NCBI GenBank assembly: GCA_016858145.1 | Contig: JAEHOE010000085.1 | Location: 523,057 to 587,056, forward strand | From: Edaphochlamys debaryana | Taxonomy: Eukaryota; Chlorophyta; Chlorophyceae; Chlamydomonadales | Direction: 5' to 3' | Length of the DNA: 64,000 bases | Made by a program: the position numbers and the translations under genes | In this document: positions 33,101 to 44,413 of the stretch, in pieces | Layout: the number at the start of each line of letters is the position of its first letter | How positions within the stretch are numbered: the first letter of the stretch is position 1 | Notes under the pieces: generated by a model | Told to the model about the DNA's origin: nothing | What the model saw: only the letters and a program-made list of their open reading frames with translations | The model's database searches: none

Positions 33101-36100
33101 CTCGAGTCGGCGAGGCGAGGCCTGCGATGTGATCATGGTGGGAGTCAGGCGCATCCTGTCACAATTTCCGGCTTCTCAAGTACTACTAGCGCACAGCACG
33201 GCACAGCACAGCATGGCATGGCGAAGCACGGCCGCCCTTACCACGATTGCTGTACTAGTTCTAACAGCCGTACCTGCATCCGCCATCTCCACACTCCTGT
33301 ACGACGCCGCCGACCCTGGACTGGCCAGCTCCATGGCCGTGACTGCCGTACCCGCCGCCTCCGCCGCCGCGGCCGCCGCCGTACCCGCAGCCGTGACGGC
33401 AGCGATGAAGCCCTCCCCGCTGCCCCCGGCCGCCTCGTCCGCGCCCAGCCCCAGTCCGTCTGCGTCCGACCCCTGGGCCTCGCCCTCGTCTGACCCGCTG
33501 TCTAACCCCCGAGCCAGTCGGGCATGAGTGGCAGTCCGCCCCGCCGCAGCCGCGGAGGCCACGGCCGCCGCCTGCGCCGCCTGGTGATTGGACAGAGGGC
33601 AACGGTCGTCAGGGCTAAGAAAGGGCGGCTGCCGTTTAAGAACCTGAGCGGGCCAGCAGCCTAACACCCCCCTCCCCAGCTCCAGCCCTACACAGCCTCC
33701 ACCCCACCCCGGTACCCCCATCCCCCCCGCCGAACCCCCACAATCCAACCTGCCCGTCGACATCCCGATTGGGGCTGCAGCCTTGAAGCCCCCTCAGGCA
33801 TTGAGGGCCCAGAACCAGCCCTTCACGTACTCCACCCCATGCCACCAACCCCGGCCCCGACCCCGAGGTTCCACCCCTCCCAGCCCCCGCCCCACCATCC
33901 ATCGCCGGCACGCGTCGCTGGGGGCGTCCCGGGCCACGCAGCACGCCATGAAGCGGCCGCAGGGGGAGAAGTGGATGCCCATCTCGCTGCGGGGTGAGGG
34001 GGGCACAGCGCAGGAAAGGACAGGGCAGCCACCGCGGGTGAGCAGCGAAATGCATTGACAGCGGGGGATTTTGGGAGCCCGACCTGCCGCCTCGCCCTAG
34101 GACGCCCTCTGGTGCTCGCGCCACTCATGGGACACACTTGCAAACACGGGGCACGGTACTCGCAGGCAGCGGAGGCACCCGACCGCTACCCCCCAACCCC
34201 CGACACGGTCCGCCGCACCGGTCCGCCCCCCCGGCCGCACCTGCACAGCACCACTCGGGGCAGCACCAGCAGCTCCCGCCGCAGCTCGGCGCCGGGCTCG
34301 CGGTGGTCCCACAGCCGCACCGACACCACGCAAGGCGTGTCGTGCACCGCAGCGGAGGGCAGCTCGGGGGCGGCCTGCAGGCGCCGGGGCACGGGGATGG
34401 GTCCGACAAGGTCACAACAGGGTCCCAAACACTCAGTCGTGCTTGCCTCACCCCGCCTGGTCAAGCAAGCTTTCCCTCGAGTGCCAGCGAGCATAGGCCA
34501 ACCTGTCAACCGTCCCCCAGGGGTCAACCGCAAACGGTCTGGCCTCACCCGGAGCGCGTGGTGCCGTTGCCGCTCCACGTCATAGTCAGTGAGGTTCGGA
34601 GTGCGGTCCCAGCCCCAGGTGAGGTCGTACGCCTGCACGTGCGAAGCTGGCAACACCGTTCCGGGACCCTGCCCCCCGCCGCCGCTGCCTCCGGCGCCTC
34701 CTCTCCCCCCGCCGGATCCTCCGCCCCCGGCTGCTGCCCCAGCTGGTCCACCCACGAAGCCGGCTCCCGACGGTGCACCGCCCCTTGCCGCGCGTGGCGG
34801 CGGGGGTCTGCCGGCCGGTAACGCCTGCAGGGGAGCTACCAGCGGAATTGCATGCCGCACCCCACCGCCCAAGCTCTGTTGCCGAGCGACGTCCGCTGGA
34901 GCGATCACGTGTAACCGCCCCCCTCCGCCGCCGGCTCCAGAGCCGTGTGCTGCCGCCGCCAGCGCGTCGTGCCCCGGCATGGATGCCGTACCGGGCCCAG
35001 CCGGGCCCACGGATGGGGCCCCGCCGCCGCCCCGGAGGGCCCCGCCGGCGCTGGTTGCGTGCACGTTCACGCCGAGGGCAGTGGCGCTGCCGTGGGCTGC
35101 ATGGCCGCCGCCAGCGCTTTGGCTGATGGGCCCGGCCGGGCCCGCGGCGGGCCCGTGGTGGCCGCCAAGGACGCCCGTAACGCCCGTCAGGATGGTACGC
35201 AATAGGCCCATGCCGCTGAAGAGCGAGTTGCCCTACGTGAAAGGAGGATGCCGGCAATATGATCGTGGGTATCGGCCGACTCATTCCTGTGCCCAAGCAC
35301 CAACTCACACGGCTTTGATAATATCAAACCCTGCCCTTGCCACGAGCCCCCAACAACCCCGTGGTCGCTTTGCTCCCGCGCACCTGGTGGTTTGCAGGGC
35401 CCGCCCCGCCGCCGGCAGCCGCCGAGCCTCCTGCGCCCCCCGCTCCCCGTGCCTCCGCCGCCGCCGCCGCCCTGGCCTGCTGCTGCGCCAGGTGCAACAC
35501 GTGGACCGGTGGCGGCACGCGGTTTTGCGCCGCTATGAAGACAGCCAGATCGTCCACAGCGTCCTGCGGGCGCCATCACGTGAGCGTCATTGCAACGGCA
35601 CGGAATAACTGGCTGGGAGGCACTGGTCGTGGGTGCTGCTCTGGAGGAGAAGACGCCCTGCCACCCGCCGGCCTGGCCGCCAGGGCCTGGGAACAATACT
35701 AGCCGAGCTTATCCCATGGCCACAACCCACATGGCAACATGGCCCCAGCCAGGCGCTTGCCCCACCTGGACCTCCACGTCAGCGTCCGTCAGAGGCCGCG
35801 GGCCCGCCGCCCCGGCCGCGTCCCCCGCCGCCCCGGCTCCAGCGCCAGCTCTCCCACCGGCCGCCGGCTGCTGACCCTGCTCCGCCCCTTGCTGCCCGAG
35901 CGCCTCGCCCCCAGCAGGCCCCAGCCCTGCCCATGGCCCGGCTCCGGCGCCGCGGTTCGCCGTCCCAGGTGCCGTCGCGAGCGGGCCGCCGCCGCCACCG
36001 GCCGTCGTGGCAGCCGCGCCCCCCGCCGTCCCCGCTGGCGCCGCCTGCTGCGCCGCAGCTGCGGCTGCGGTCTCCGCCGAGGGCCGCCTTTCCGTGACCT

Positions 36101-37379
36101 CTGCTGTCAGCAGGATGTGGGGTGCGGTGGGGTGGAAGTGGAGCGCCCGCAGGGAGCGGCGCGTTTTGAGGATGCGCACGGGCGTCGCCAGGCGCGCGAA
36201 CTGCCAGCTGAAGACCTGTGCATAAGGGAGGCCTGGCAGTTAACCCAGCGCTTGTAGTGCACCACTGCCCAGAAGTCAGGATTCCCAACAACAAGGGTGT
36301 TTGTGTCAAGGGCTGCTAAGCTTTCTGTCCAGCAAGAGCTTTTGCGTCACAGTTGAGAACATGTACGGTTGCTAGAGACCCTGCACGTGGGGTTTCCGGG
36401 TTGCCAAAAAAGGACCTCGGCAGTCCGGGGCGTACCTTGTGCCCCGCTGACACCACCAGCACGGTGCCCGATGGATCGAATGCCAGGGATGCAATCGGTT
36501 TCCCTGCATCAACGAACGGTCGGCAGCGGGGGCGTGGGTTGAGCCCAGCTCAGCAACGCAGTTGCAGTGCCTGCTGCCTGCTTGGTGCTTGGTGCCCCCT
36601 GGCCCCGCAAATGAGGCTCAGAACCGAGCGGATCTGAATTATGGTTGAGCCCACACGGTGCCTATCCGGGTGGTGTGAGACCAGCGTGCAGGCGCCAGGC
36701 TGCTGCGCCGGCTCACTGGGCCTTGCCACCCCGAGGGCAGACACGCCGACAACCCTACCCACCAAAGTTGTACTTGTAGAGCATTCGGCCCGTGCTGACT
36801 TGCCACACCACCGTCGTGAAGTCTAGCGAGCCGCTGGCCATGATGTCGGAGTCGGCAGGGCTGAACCGAACCTGTTCGCGCCAGGCCATCGCGGTCAGCG
36901 CAGCACACCCCTCGCACGCTCAGTCACGGACGCGATCGTGGCATGCCAGTAAAGCTAGAAGCTCATCTAGCAGCACTGCAAACCAGGCCAGCGGGAACTC
37001 ACCACCCAGGGCGTCCGCCGGTGCCCCTCGAGCGAATGCAGCACTTTGCCGGTTACTACATCCGTCACCTTGACCGTATGGTCACCACTGCAGGGCCAGC
37101 GGTCACTCTCAGCGGCTGGCGCCGAATTGCGTGGAATCGCAAACCCGGCTGGACCTACTGCGTTGACGCCAAGTACCGCCCATCCGGGCTGAAGGCGGCA
37201 GCGATAGACGAGCGCGGCGATGGGCGGAAGTCCACATACTCTGAAGAGCTATGCCGAAGGAAATCTGCTTCGGCCCAACAGCTGACCGCAGCGTTTCCCG
37301 CACGTCTGAAGGGCTTTCCGGGTCTGGACTGGTCAATCTCGCGGGCAAAAAGCAGCGACGCGATGTTTCGTGTTGGCAT
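30130..37379 (-). CDS. AMBRA1-like WD40 protein with huge disordered inserts
   Basis: AMBRA1 in animals links a Cullin-RING ligase to autophagy and cell cycle control; plants have AMBRA1-like WD40 proteins. Fifteen exons give 1501 aa: 37379-37159, 37087-37003, 36871-36763, 36503-36436, 36215-35766, 35563-35384, 35232-34549, 34374-34241, 33986-33896, 33580-33274, 33121-32746, 32502-31119, 30954-30836, 30609-30472, 30289-30130. N-terminal WD repeats include AFSPDGRYLASTHGDHTVKV, the hallmark GHRRTPW (95-101), a MASGSLD blade and RALHFHPTAPHILLTAE. An internal HFSPCGRFMACCVA lies near 646-660. A C-terminal block (from about 1364) reads ISPCGKHVLVSYG then DEVNVAAFNAFPAGGLAYGT, as in the family. 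Ala/Gly/Pro/Gln-rich sequence separates these parts. The first ATG of the open frame is at 37379. Confidence 0.85.
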
Positions 37380-38791
37380 GGTGGCGCCTTCTATCTTGGT
37401 CACCTCCTTCCGTGCGTGTTTAGGCAGCCCTCGCTACCCATCTGTCTATGATAAGCTGCGACTGGAGTTGTATGAAGCTAGCCGCAGTAACGCCAGTCCT
37501 CGCGGTTGGCAGGGCCTGCGTCTAGACAGCTGCAGCCGTACAGCACGGCAGCATCGTGCAGCATCCCGCTTTGGACACTGGTGGGGGCCCCAGCCTGACG
37601 GTCTCCCATCTCGCCGAGCATGGTGATACATGGTAACAGTAGAAGCACGGCGCAAGCACGACTGGCGGGCCCACCCTTTGCAAACACCGCCGGCTCCACG
37701 GAAGCCCCCTCCCCCGTCCCCTCTCCTCCACACCCGCTTCCCCCCACATAACCCCACCACCATCAAACTGCGCGCCAGCGACAGCAGCAGCACGGGAACA
37801 GCGGGTAGTCTGGTGCCGGCACAAGCACCGTTCACACCCTTGCCACGAGCAGTCACATTCGAGGATTCGACCCCGCCCCTTCAGCTACACGCGGCACTGG
37901 GCCCCCGGCAGCTGCTCGCACTTTCCTCTCCAGGACACGCTCGGGCCCACCTGCACAGCCGGTTCACACCTCCAGTCGTGCTCTGAATCCCCTGCCCCTG
38001 GGCACCTGCTCAAGCCGGCGGACGTGCATAACGGGCCTCTACGGCTCTACCCGAAGGCGCTGCCCCACCAAGTACTTGCCGCCCGCCCGTCCAGGCCCGT
38101 CCGCCCAATTTTGGCTGCGTGCACAGGTGCGGTGCACTGCGTCCTGTATCTCGGTTACAGGGGGTTTCTTCATGCAGGCCATGAAGCCGATTAAAACCTG
38201 TGCGCACTTCCCGCAAAGCTCGTGCCGTGCTCTCCCGCCCTGCTGGTGAGGAAGAGCATACCACCCGCGCCCTCCAGGATTGAGCACAGGTCCGAACCCA
38301 TAGTCCCATACCGCATTCAGCCATCACCGTCCCACAACAGCCTGATGCACGGACTAATGTTCGAGCCCTGCCATCCTACCATGCGCCTCACCTCTGCTAA
38401 CAGCCAGCTGCCAGGCCCTGCACGCCCACGCCAGTCACCCCATGGGGTCACTCCTGCGGCCCGGCCCCAACTCCCCTGCCCACTGCTGCCAATCAAGTAA
38501 GCTAGCCAATAGAGGTGCAACCGGTTCCTCCCAACCGCAGGCACCGGCCCCCGACCGCCAATATCAAACCGCCGCCCTGTTGCCACGCACAGCATGCGCT
38601 CCGGCTCCCTATGAGCTGGTTGCACTTCAAACACCAGCAAGTAACTCCGACGCCCACATGAAGGTCATCGCTGCTGCCCCGCCACGCACCGCACTACGCC
38701 CCCACGATACCACCCTCCTGTCTACTAGTAGTCTGGCTCCAGATACACCTGGCTCTCACAGCACCCACGCCGGCTCACACTCCTAGCCCGC
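37380..38791. promoter_or_regulatory. Spacer: AMBRA1-like promoter and ankyrin-gene 3' flank
   Basis: About 1.4 kb between two minus-strand genes. A minus-strand TGTAA at 38159-38155 is the likely 3' end of the ankyrin/coiled-coil gene. The rest should include the AMBRA1-like promoter. No other gene is evident. Confidence 0.45.
38155..38159 (-). terminator. Candidate TGTAA poly(A) signal for the ankyrin/coiled-coil gene
   Basis: Minus-strand TGTAA about 640 nt past the stop at 38792. Confidence 0.4.
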
Positions 38792-41700
38792 CTACTTGGC
38801 GGCGCCACCCGCCTGCGCCGCGTGCTCCTCCAGCAGCCGCACCACCTCCGCGTGCTTGTACTCGCGCGCCATCTCCAGCAGGGTGCGGCCGTTCTGCGGG
38901 GATAAACGCACGGGTACAGATTGTTGAGGACGGGCTAGCTGATTGCCCAGGACGGGCTAGCCGGCATGTATGCAGGAAGGAGGTAGGGCAGGTGACCGGC
39001 AGGTGGGGGATCGAGTGCCGGACAGGCACGAGACACCCTGTCTAGCTACCGGTATTCGAAGCCCGCAGGCCCACCCGGCTAGCGCTAGCGCTTCCCGCAC
39101 ACGCGTGCAGTGGCTCACCCGGGTGAACTGCCACTCGTAGGCGCCCGCCTGCAGCAGGGCCCGCACCACCTCCACGTGCCCGCCCGACACGGCCCGGGTC
39201 AGGGGCGTCCAGCCGTCCTGCGTGGCGCGTGTGAGATAGGAGCAGCAAGTGAGCGCACACATTGCATCCCTCCTTTCCCCGTAATGATGCTCCTCTATCT
39301 GGCCTTTGCCTGCAGCCGCTGCTCCGGCCGGGTGCTCTGGAACTAGGACTCAATCTGCAGCTGGTGCAGTGCACGGTGCTCTGGATCTGGATATGATTTT
39401 ATCTGGTTCTGGATCCCGCATTCCCGCTCACGTTGTTGACCATGTTGACCAGCGCATTGGCGCGGAGCAGCGCCTGCACCACCTCCAGGTGGCCCCCCTG
39501 GGCGGCCAGGTGGAGCGGCGTGGACTGGGCCTGAAAGGGGTCGAGGGTTTGGGTCAGGATGCGTGGTAGAGAAAGAGATGGTGGGATGGGGCCTGTTATG
39601 CAGCCGGGTCGGGTGTGCCGGGACGGGCGGGGGCAGTGCACTCGGCACGCGATCGTCCGGCTGGTGGCTCCGCCGCCGGGCTGGTCAGCGAACCCCAGGC
39701 GCCCAGGGGCCCCCTCCCGAACGCACCACGGTGGTCGGGGCGTTGCAGTTTGCCTTTGCCGCGAGCAGGGCCTCCACGGACGGCGCGCTGCCCTTGAGGG
39801 CCGCAAAGTGGAGCGGGGTCCAGCCGTCCTGTGGGTTCACGGAACAACGGGCAGGAGGTAAGGATGTTGGCGGATCAAGAGTCACGATGGCAGCGGCAAG
39901 GGCGTCGCCCCCGAGTTGGTTAGGTAGCAGCCTGCGTTGACCCTCAGCACCCCAGCACCCCCCGCGTACCTTGGTGAGGACCTCGACGCTCGCCCCCGCC
40001 TCCAGCAGCGCCCGCACGATGCCCTCCTGGCCGAACTGTGCGGCGCAGTGGAGCGGCGTCAGACCGTCCTGCGGGGGCCGGGCAAGCAACACAAAGGCAA
40101 CAGCTTAGGGGCGAGTGCGCACGATCCCCTGCAATACAAAGAGTTGGTGCCAGTGAAAGCAGGAACAGCAAGCGACGTGAGGCCCGGAACATAGCCCAGG
40201 CGCAGGACGAGACCAGGCAAACCGCTTAGGTAACAAGCCACCACGCACCAAGCAACACGACCAGACTTTCCATCCCAGCCTCGCCCCCCTCTCACCTTCT
40301 TCTGCACGTCCAGGCGCGCGCCGCCCTGCACCAGGGCCCTGACCACGTCCAGGTGGCCCATGGCGACGGCGTTGTGCAGCGGCGTCCAGCCGGCCTCCGT
40401 GGCGGCGTCCAGGGCGCAGCCCGCGCGGACCAGCGCCCGGGCGGCCTCCGCGCGGCCCTCGGCGGCGGCGATGTGCAGCGGCGTGCTGCCCACCTGCGGG
40501 GCGCGGCGGGAAATCAGGACGGGGCGGGGCTTGGAAGGGTGAAGTTGTGAGGCACTGCGGCACTGGGCGACGGGGAACTGAGCATGTGGGACGGAGGCGC
40601 GGCTGCTTTTGGGGTATGGTAGGTGTCATGAGGTGCGTAGTCAGAGGCCTGCTGCACGTGCCCGTACCGGTGCCTACCTGGGTGGCCACGTTCTTGAAGG
40701 CGCCCGCAGCGATGAGCGCCTCAATCACCTCCACGCGGTTGCGGTCGGCGGCGCAGTGGAGCGGCGCCCAGCCGGACTGAGGGGGCAGGTGAGGGGAGCA
40801 GGGGGGTGGGGGGAGTCGTAAGGCTGATGCGGCCACTCAAAAGAGGGGGGAGAGGCCGGAGAGGCGGGAGAGGCGGGCATGAAGGCGCGATGCCCACCAA
40901 GCGTTGAGGGCGCCCCTCCAAGGCCGCCCTCGGCCTGCCGACCAGAAACCCACCTGCGACGAAACCTCCGTCTTGGCCCCCGCCTCGAGCAGGGCCTTGA
41001 CCGCCGCCAGGTGGCCCCCCGAGCAGCAGGCGTGCAGCGCCGTCCAGCCGCCCTGCGCAGGGAGGTGAAGGGGAGGGCACGGGTAAGGGCAAGTATGAGA
41101 CGAAGCAATACTAGCGCTTTGCAGTTAGCGCCGGAAGGCGGCCGGCAACGCTGATCCGGTCCGGTCCGGTCCGGAGCTGGCGACGGGAGGCGTCAGGCAA
41201 TGCAGGTCCGGTCAGGACCGGTCCAGCCACAGCCAAGCCCGGCAGCGCGCCCCGACCCACCTCGACCACGGCTTCCTTGTGCGCCCCCGCCTTGATCAGC
41301 TCCCGGACCGTGGCCGCGTCGTCGCGGTTGGCGGCGTTGTACAGGGCGTACTGCGGGGAGCAGCAGGGGGGGAGGGTCGGGGACAGAAGGAAGGGGTTTG
41401 GTCGGTGGACGAGGGAGACAATGGCAAGCTTCAAAGCACTGTCGTGGGCGAGTGAGCACCAGACGGAGGAGATAGAGTGAACGGTACCGACATGGTGTAA
41501 GCAGTGCGTGGGGGCGGCAGCGGTCGTGCGGTAGCGCCACCCCGCCCAGCGCTCACCGCCTGGTCCCGCAGCCGCAGGGCCTCCTGCGCCGCCTCCAGCG
41601 CCTGCTTGCGCTCCGCCAGCTCCTGCCGCACAGCCACCAGCTCCCTCTGCTTGTGCTGCACCTCCAGCATCAGGAAGCCCTCGGACCCCCACGACCCCTC

Positions 41701-44413
41701 CTCCTCGTCCTCCTCCTCCTCGTCCTCCTCGACCTCCTCCTCATCCTCCACGTCATCGTCCACCGCGGCCTTCACGGCATTGCCGCGCTTGTCGCTAAAG
41801 ATGCCGCTGGCCATGACCTGCAGGCCGGGGCGAGGGAGGAGAGGGGCATGGGGCCTCAGAGGGATCGATCGCAAGGCGGTGCTTGGGCAGGGGCAGGGGC
41901 ACGCGGCGCTGAGATGGATGGATTGGCCAGCAGGGGCTAGGCTGGAAGTCAGCACCAGCTTGGCATGTACTGTGGTGCTGGCCATGGCTGGGAACTAACA
42001 CAGTCCTCAGCCGGCGTCCGCACAACATGCGCTGCGCACCTCCGCAGCGGCCCGATCGACGGCGATGTCGACTTCGGTGTCGCCGGGGACGCTGCGGGCC
42101 TCGGCGGTGATCTGCAGTGGGCGAAAGGCGGGACTTCGACCAGGCGGTACAAGGCAGGCTGGCGCTGCAGGGTGCGGGGTATTGGAGAGGCAGTTGCTCG
42201 AGCGCACACCCTCGTTACCGTATTGGGCCCTACCCACAACGCCCTCACAGCGGCCCGTCGTTCACGCGCCCATCCAGCCACAAGCACAAGCACTGGAGCA
42301 ACCCCCAAAGGCGAGTGAGGGACTGGCTGGGGGAGTGGCGATATGGCTTGATTGTGACGGCCCAACACACGCTGCGCTGCGCACCTCCGCAGCGGCCTTC
42401 GCGATCGCCCTGTCGAGTTCGGTCTCGCCGGGGAAGCTGCGGGCCTTGGGGCTGACCTGGGGTGGGCAACAGGCGAGGGTTCAACCAGCTGCAGGCAGAC
42501 ACTTCCAAGAAGGCTGGCGTGGTACGGCGAGGGGGTGTTGGAGAGGCACTCGGGTGCGTCAGCGCACACCCTGGTTACCGGGCCTTACTCACAACACCCT
42601 CACACAGCGGCACGTGCCGCACCCGCCCATCCAGCCACAAGCACAAGCACTGGCGCAACCCCCAAAGGCGAGTGAGGGACTGGCTGTGTGGGGATAGTGC
42701 TGGCAGCCAGTCATCCCGCGACCGCCCAACACGTGCTGTGCTGCGCACCTCCTGAGCGGCCTTCTCGATCTCCCTGTCGAGGTTGGTCTCGCCGGGGTAC
42801 TTGCGGGCCTTGGGGTTGACCTGGTGTGGATAATAGGCAAGGGTTCTACCAGCTGCAAGCAGACACCTTGATGAAGGCTGGCACGGTGCGGCGAGGGGGT
42901 GTTGAAGAGGCGCTTGCGTGCTCGAGCGCCTCTTGTTACCGGGCCCCACCCGCAACACCCTCACAGCGGCACGTGCCGCACCCACCAGCGCGCACACAAA
43001 GCGGGCACCCCTAACGCCACACAGAGAGCACCCACCTGCGTCTTGATCTCCCTGAGCTGCCTCTCAACGTACATCTGCTGCTCCTCGAACTCCTCGGTCA
43101 GCGCCTGCAGCCGCTGCCGCAGCTCCTGCATCGGCTGCGGGCGCGAGCGTTCAGCACACACAACGGAAGGGAGCAGGATGAGAGCAAGGCGGTGTGTTGG
43201 GTCCAAAGCACACGAGGCGGAATGAAGCAGATTCAGGCTGCGGCAGGCTCGGCGGGTGCGAGGCGCAGGAACTCCGTCTAGACACCCCCCTTCCGCTGAA
43301 GCAGCCAGCTATCAGCAGACCGCAGCCAGCTACCGGTAGATTCCCCACCACCACCAGGCGTTCGCACGCACCTTGTCCAGCGCCTCCGCCATCACCGCCT
43401 TGACCTGACCCAGCTGCTCCGCGTTCAGGCCCTTCTCCTGCCCCTTCTCCTCCTCCATCCCCTTCTGCTCCTTCTCCTGCTGCGGGCTCCTGTCGACCTG
43501 CTGCGGTGCCCAACCACCACCGCTGCTGCTGCCCATGCTGCCCGTGCTGCCCATGCTGAGCCTGTGCGCCTCCATGGTCCAGGCCAGGTGCTGCGCCGTG
43601 AGCCGCTGCTGCTCCGCCACCATGGCCTGCTGCTGGGCCAGGGCCTGGCGCAGGGCGGCCAGCTCGGCGTCCTGGGAGCGCAGCGAGGCGGCCTGGGACT
43701 GGGGAGGGGAGGGGTAGGAGGGGGTAGGGGCAGAGAGGGAGGGGGAGGGGAGGGGTGGGGTGGCGCAGGGGTGGGGTGATGCTGGTTAGATGTGCATATG
43801 AGGAAGAGATGTGCCAAGCTGGTGGAGTACGTGTGGCTCGCTAGGGGAGGATAAGCAAGGTGGGTTGGGTGCGCGAGGACCGCAAGTCCCGAGCCCGGGT
43901 CCACTCACTGACATGACCTGCTCGGCAGTCTTGCTCAGCTGCTCGGCCGCCCGGGCCAGCTGCTCAGCAGCCTGAGCGGACCGCTCCGCCACCTCGCGTG
44001 CGTGCTCGTTATCTACTAGGGGCGCGTGGGTTCCTCTGATCGCAATCATCTCCTCGAGGAGTGCCTGTGGTGGCGGAGGATGGCGCCGGGTCATGTCAGG
44101 GCCGGGTCATGTCGGCATCGGAGGTCGGCACGGCTCGCAAGTTGGTCGCAGTGCGCATGTTTGACGTCGCGAGACCTCTCACCTTTGCGACCGTTTTGGC
44201 GACCGCGGGCGGAGCAGCCGGCCTGTTGAAGCTGCCGTCCTGAGCGGGACGCGACACTGGCAGACCCTCGGACGACGCAGCGCAGCGCACGCTCAGGATG
44301 TGCGACAAATTGTTGTGGGGGGCTGGCACGGCGACGAGCGCACGGCTCGCCGGAGCGGGGCGAGCGACCGCTGCGGTGCCCTTGCAAGCGGCGCGAAGAG
44401 CTGAGGCGCGCAT
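38792..44413 (-). CDS. Chloroplast-predicted coiled-coil plus ankyrin-repeat protein
   Basis: Seventeen exons, every intron phase 0, give 757 aa: 44413-44183, 44064-43909, 43698-43372, 43134-43036, 42820-42749, 42456-42385, 42111-42040, 41817-41557, 41350-41261, 41052-40954, 40776-40678, 40493-40296, 40068-39970, 39828-39730, 39530-39432, 39217-39119 and 38893-38792. The start is Arg/Ala/Ser-rich without acids, a likely chloroplast transit peptide. Coiled-coil sequence follows (AEQLARAAEQLSKTAEQ, then a Gln-rich part), three near-identical 24-residue exons, and an acidic Asp/Glu run. About nine ankyrin repeats of the DGWTPLH(F/C)AA type complete the protein. Seven ankyrin exons are 99 bp (one repeat each) and one is 198 bp (two repeats). 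A scaffold role in the plastid is inferred. The donor of the exon ending at 39730 could be 3 bp further on. Confidence 0.85.
42031..43000 (-). repeat. Three tandem exon-plus-intron units (about 345-365 bp)
   Basis: Units begin at about 42031, 42372 and 42737. Each holds a 72-bp phase-0 exon encoding a variant of (V/I)xPKARxxPGETxLDRxIxKAA, followed by closely similar intron sequence, including a shared GCCACAAGCACAAGCACTGG stretch in the first two. Confidence 0.9.

Noticed and set aside
34589..35608. 339-codon plus-strand open frame
   Set aside because: Antisense of AMBRA1-like exons 6-7, low complexity only.
37380..37403. Longer AMBRA1-like N-terminus
   Set aside because: The upstream codon is GTG; the first ATG of the frame is at 37379.
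42031..43000. CRISPR-like array
   Set aside because: Units are about 350 bp with coding exons and splice sites in a eukaryotic gene.
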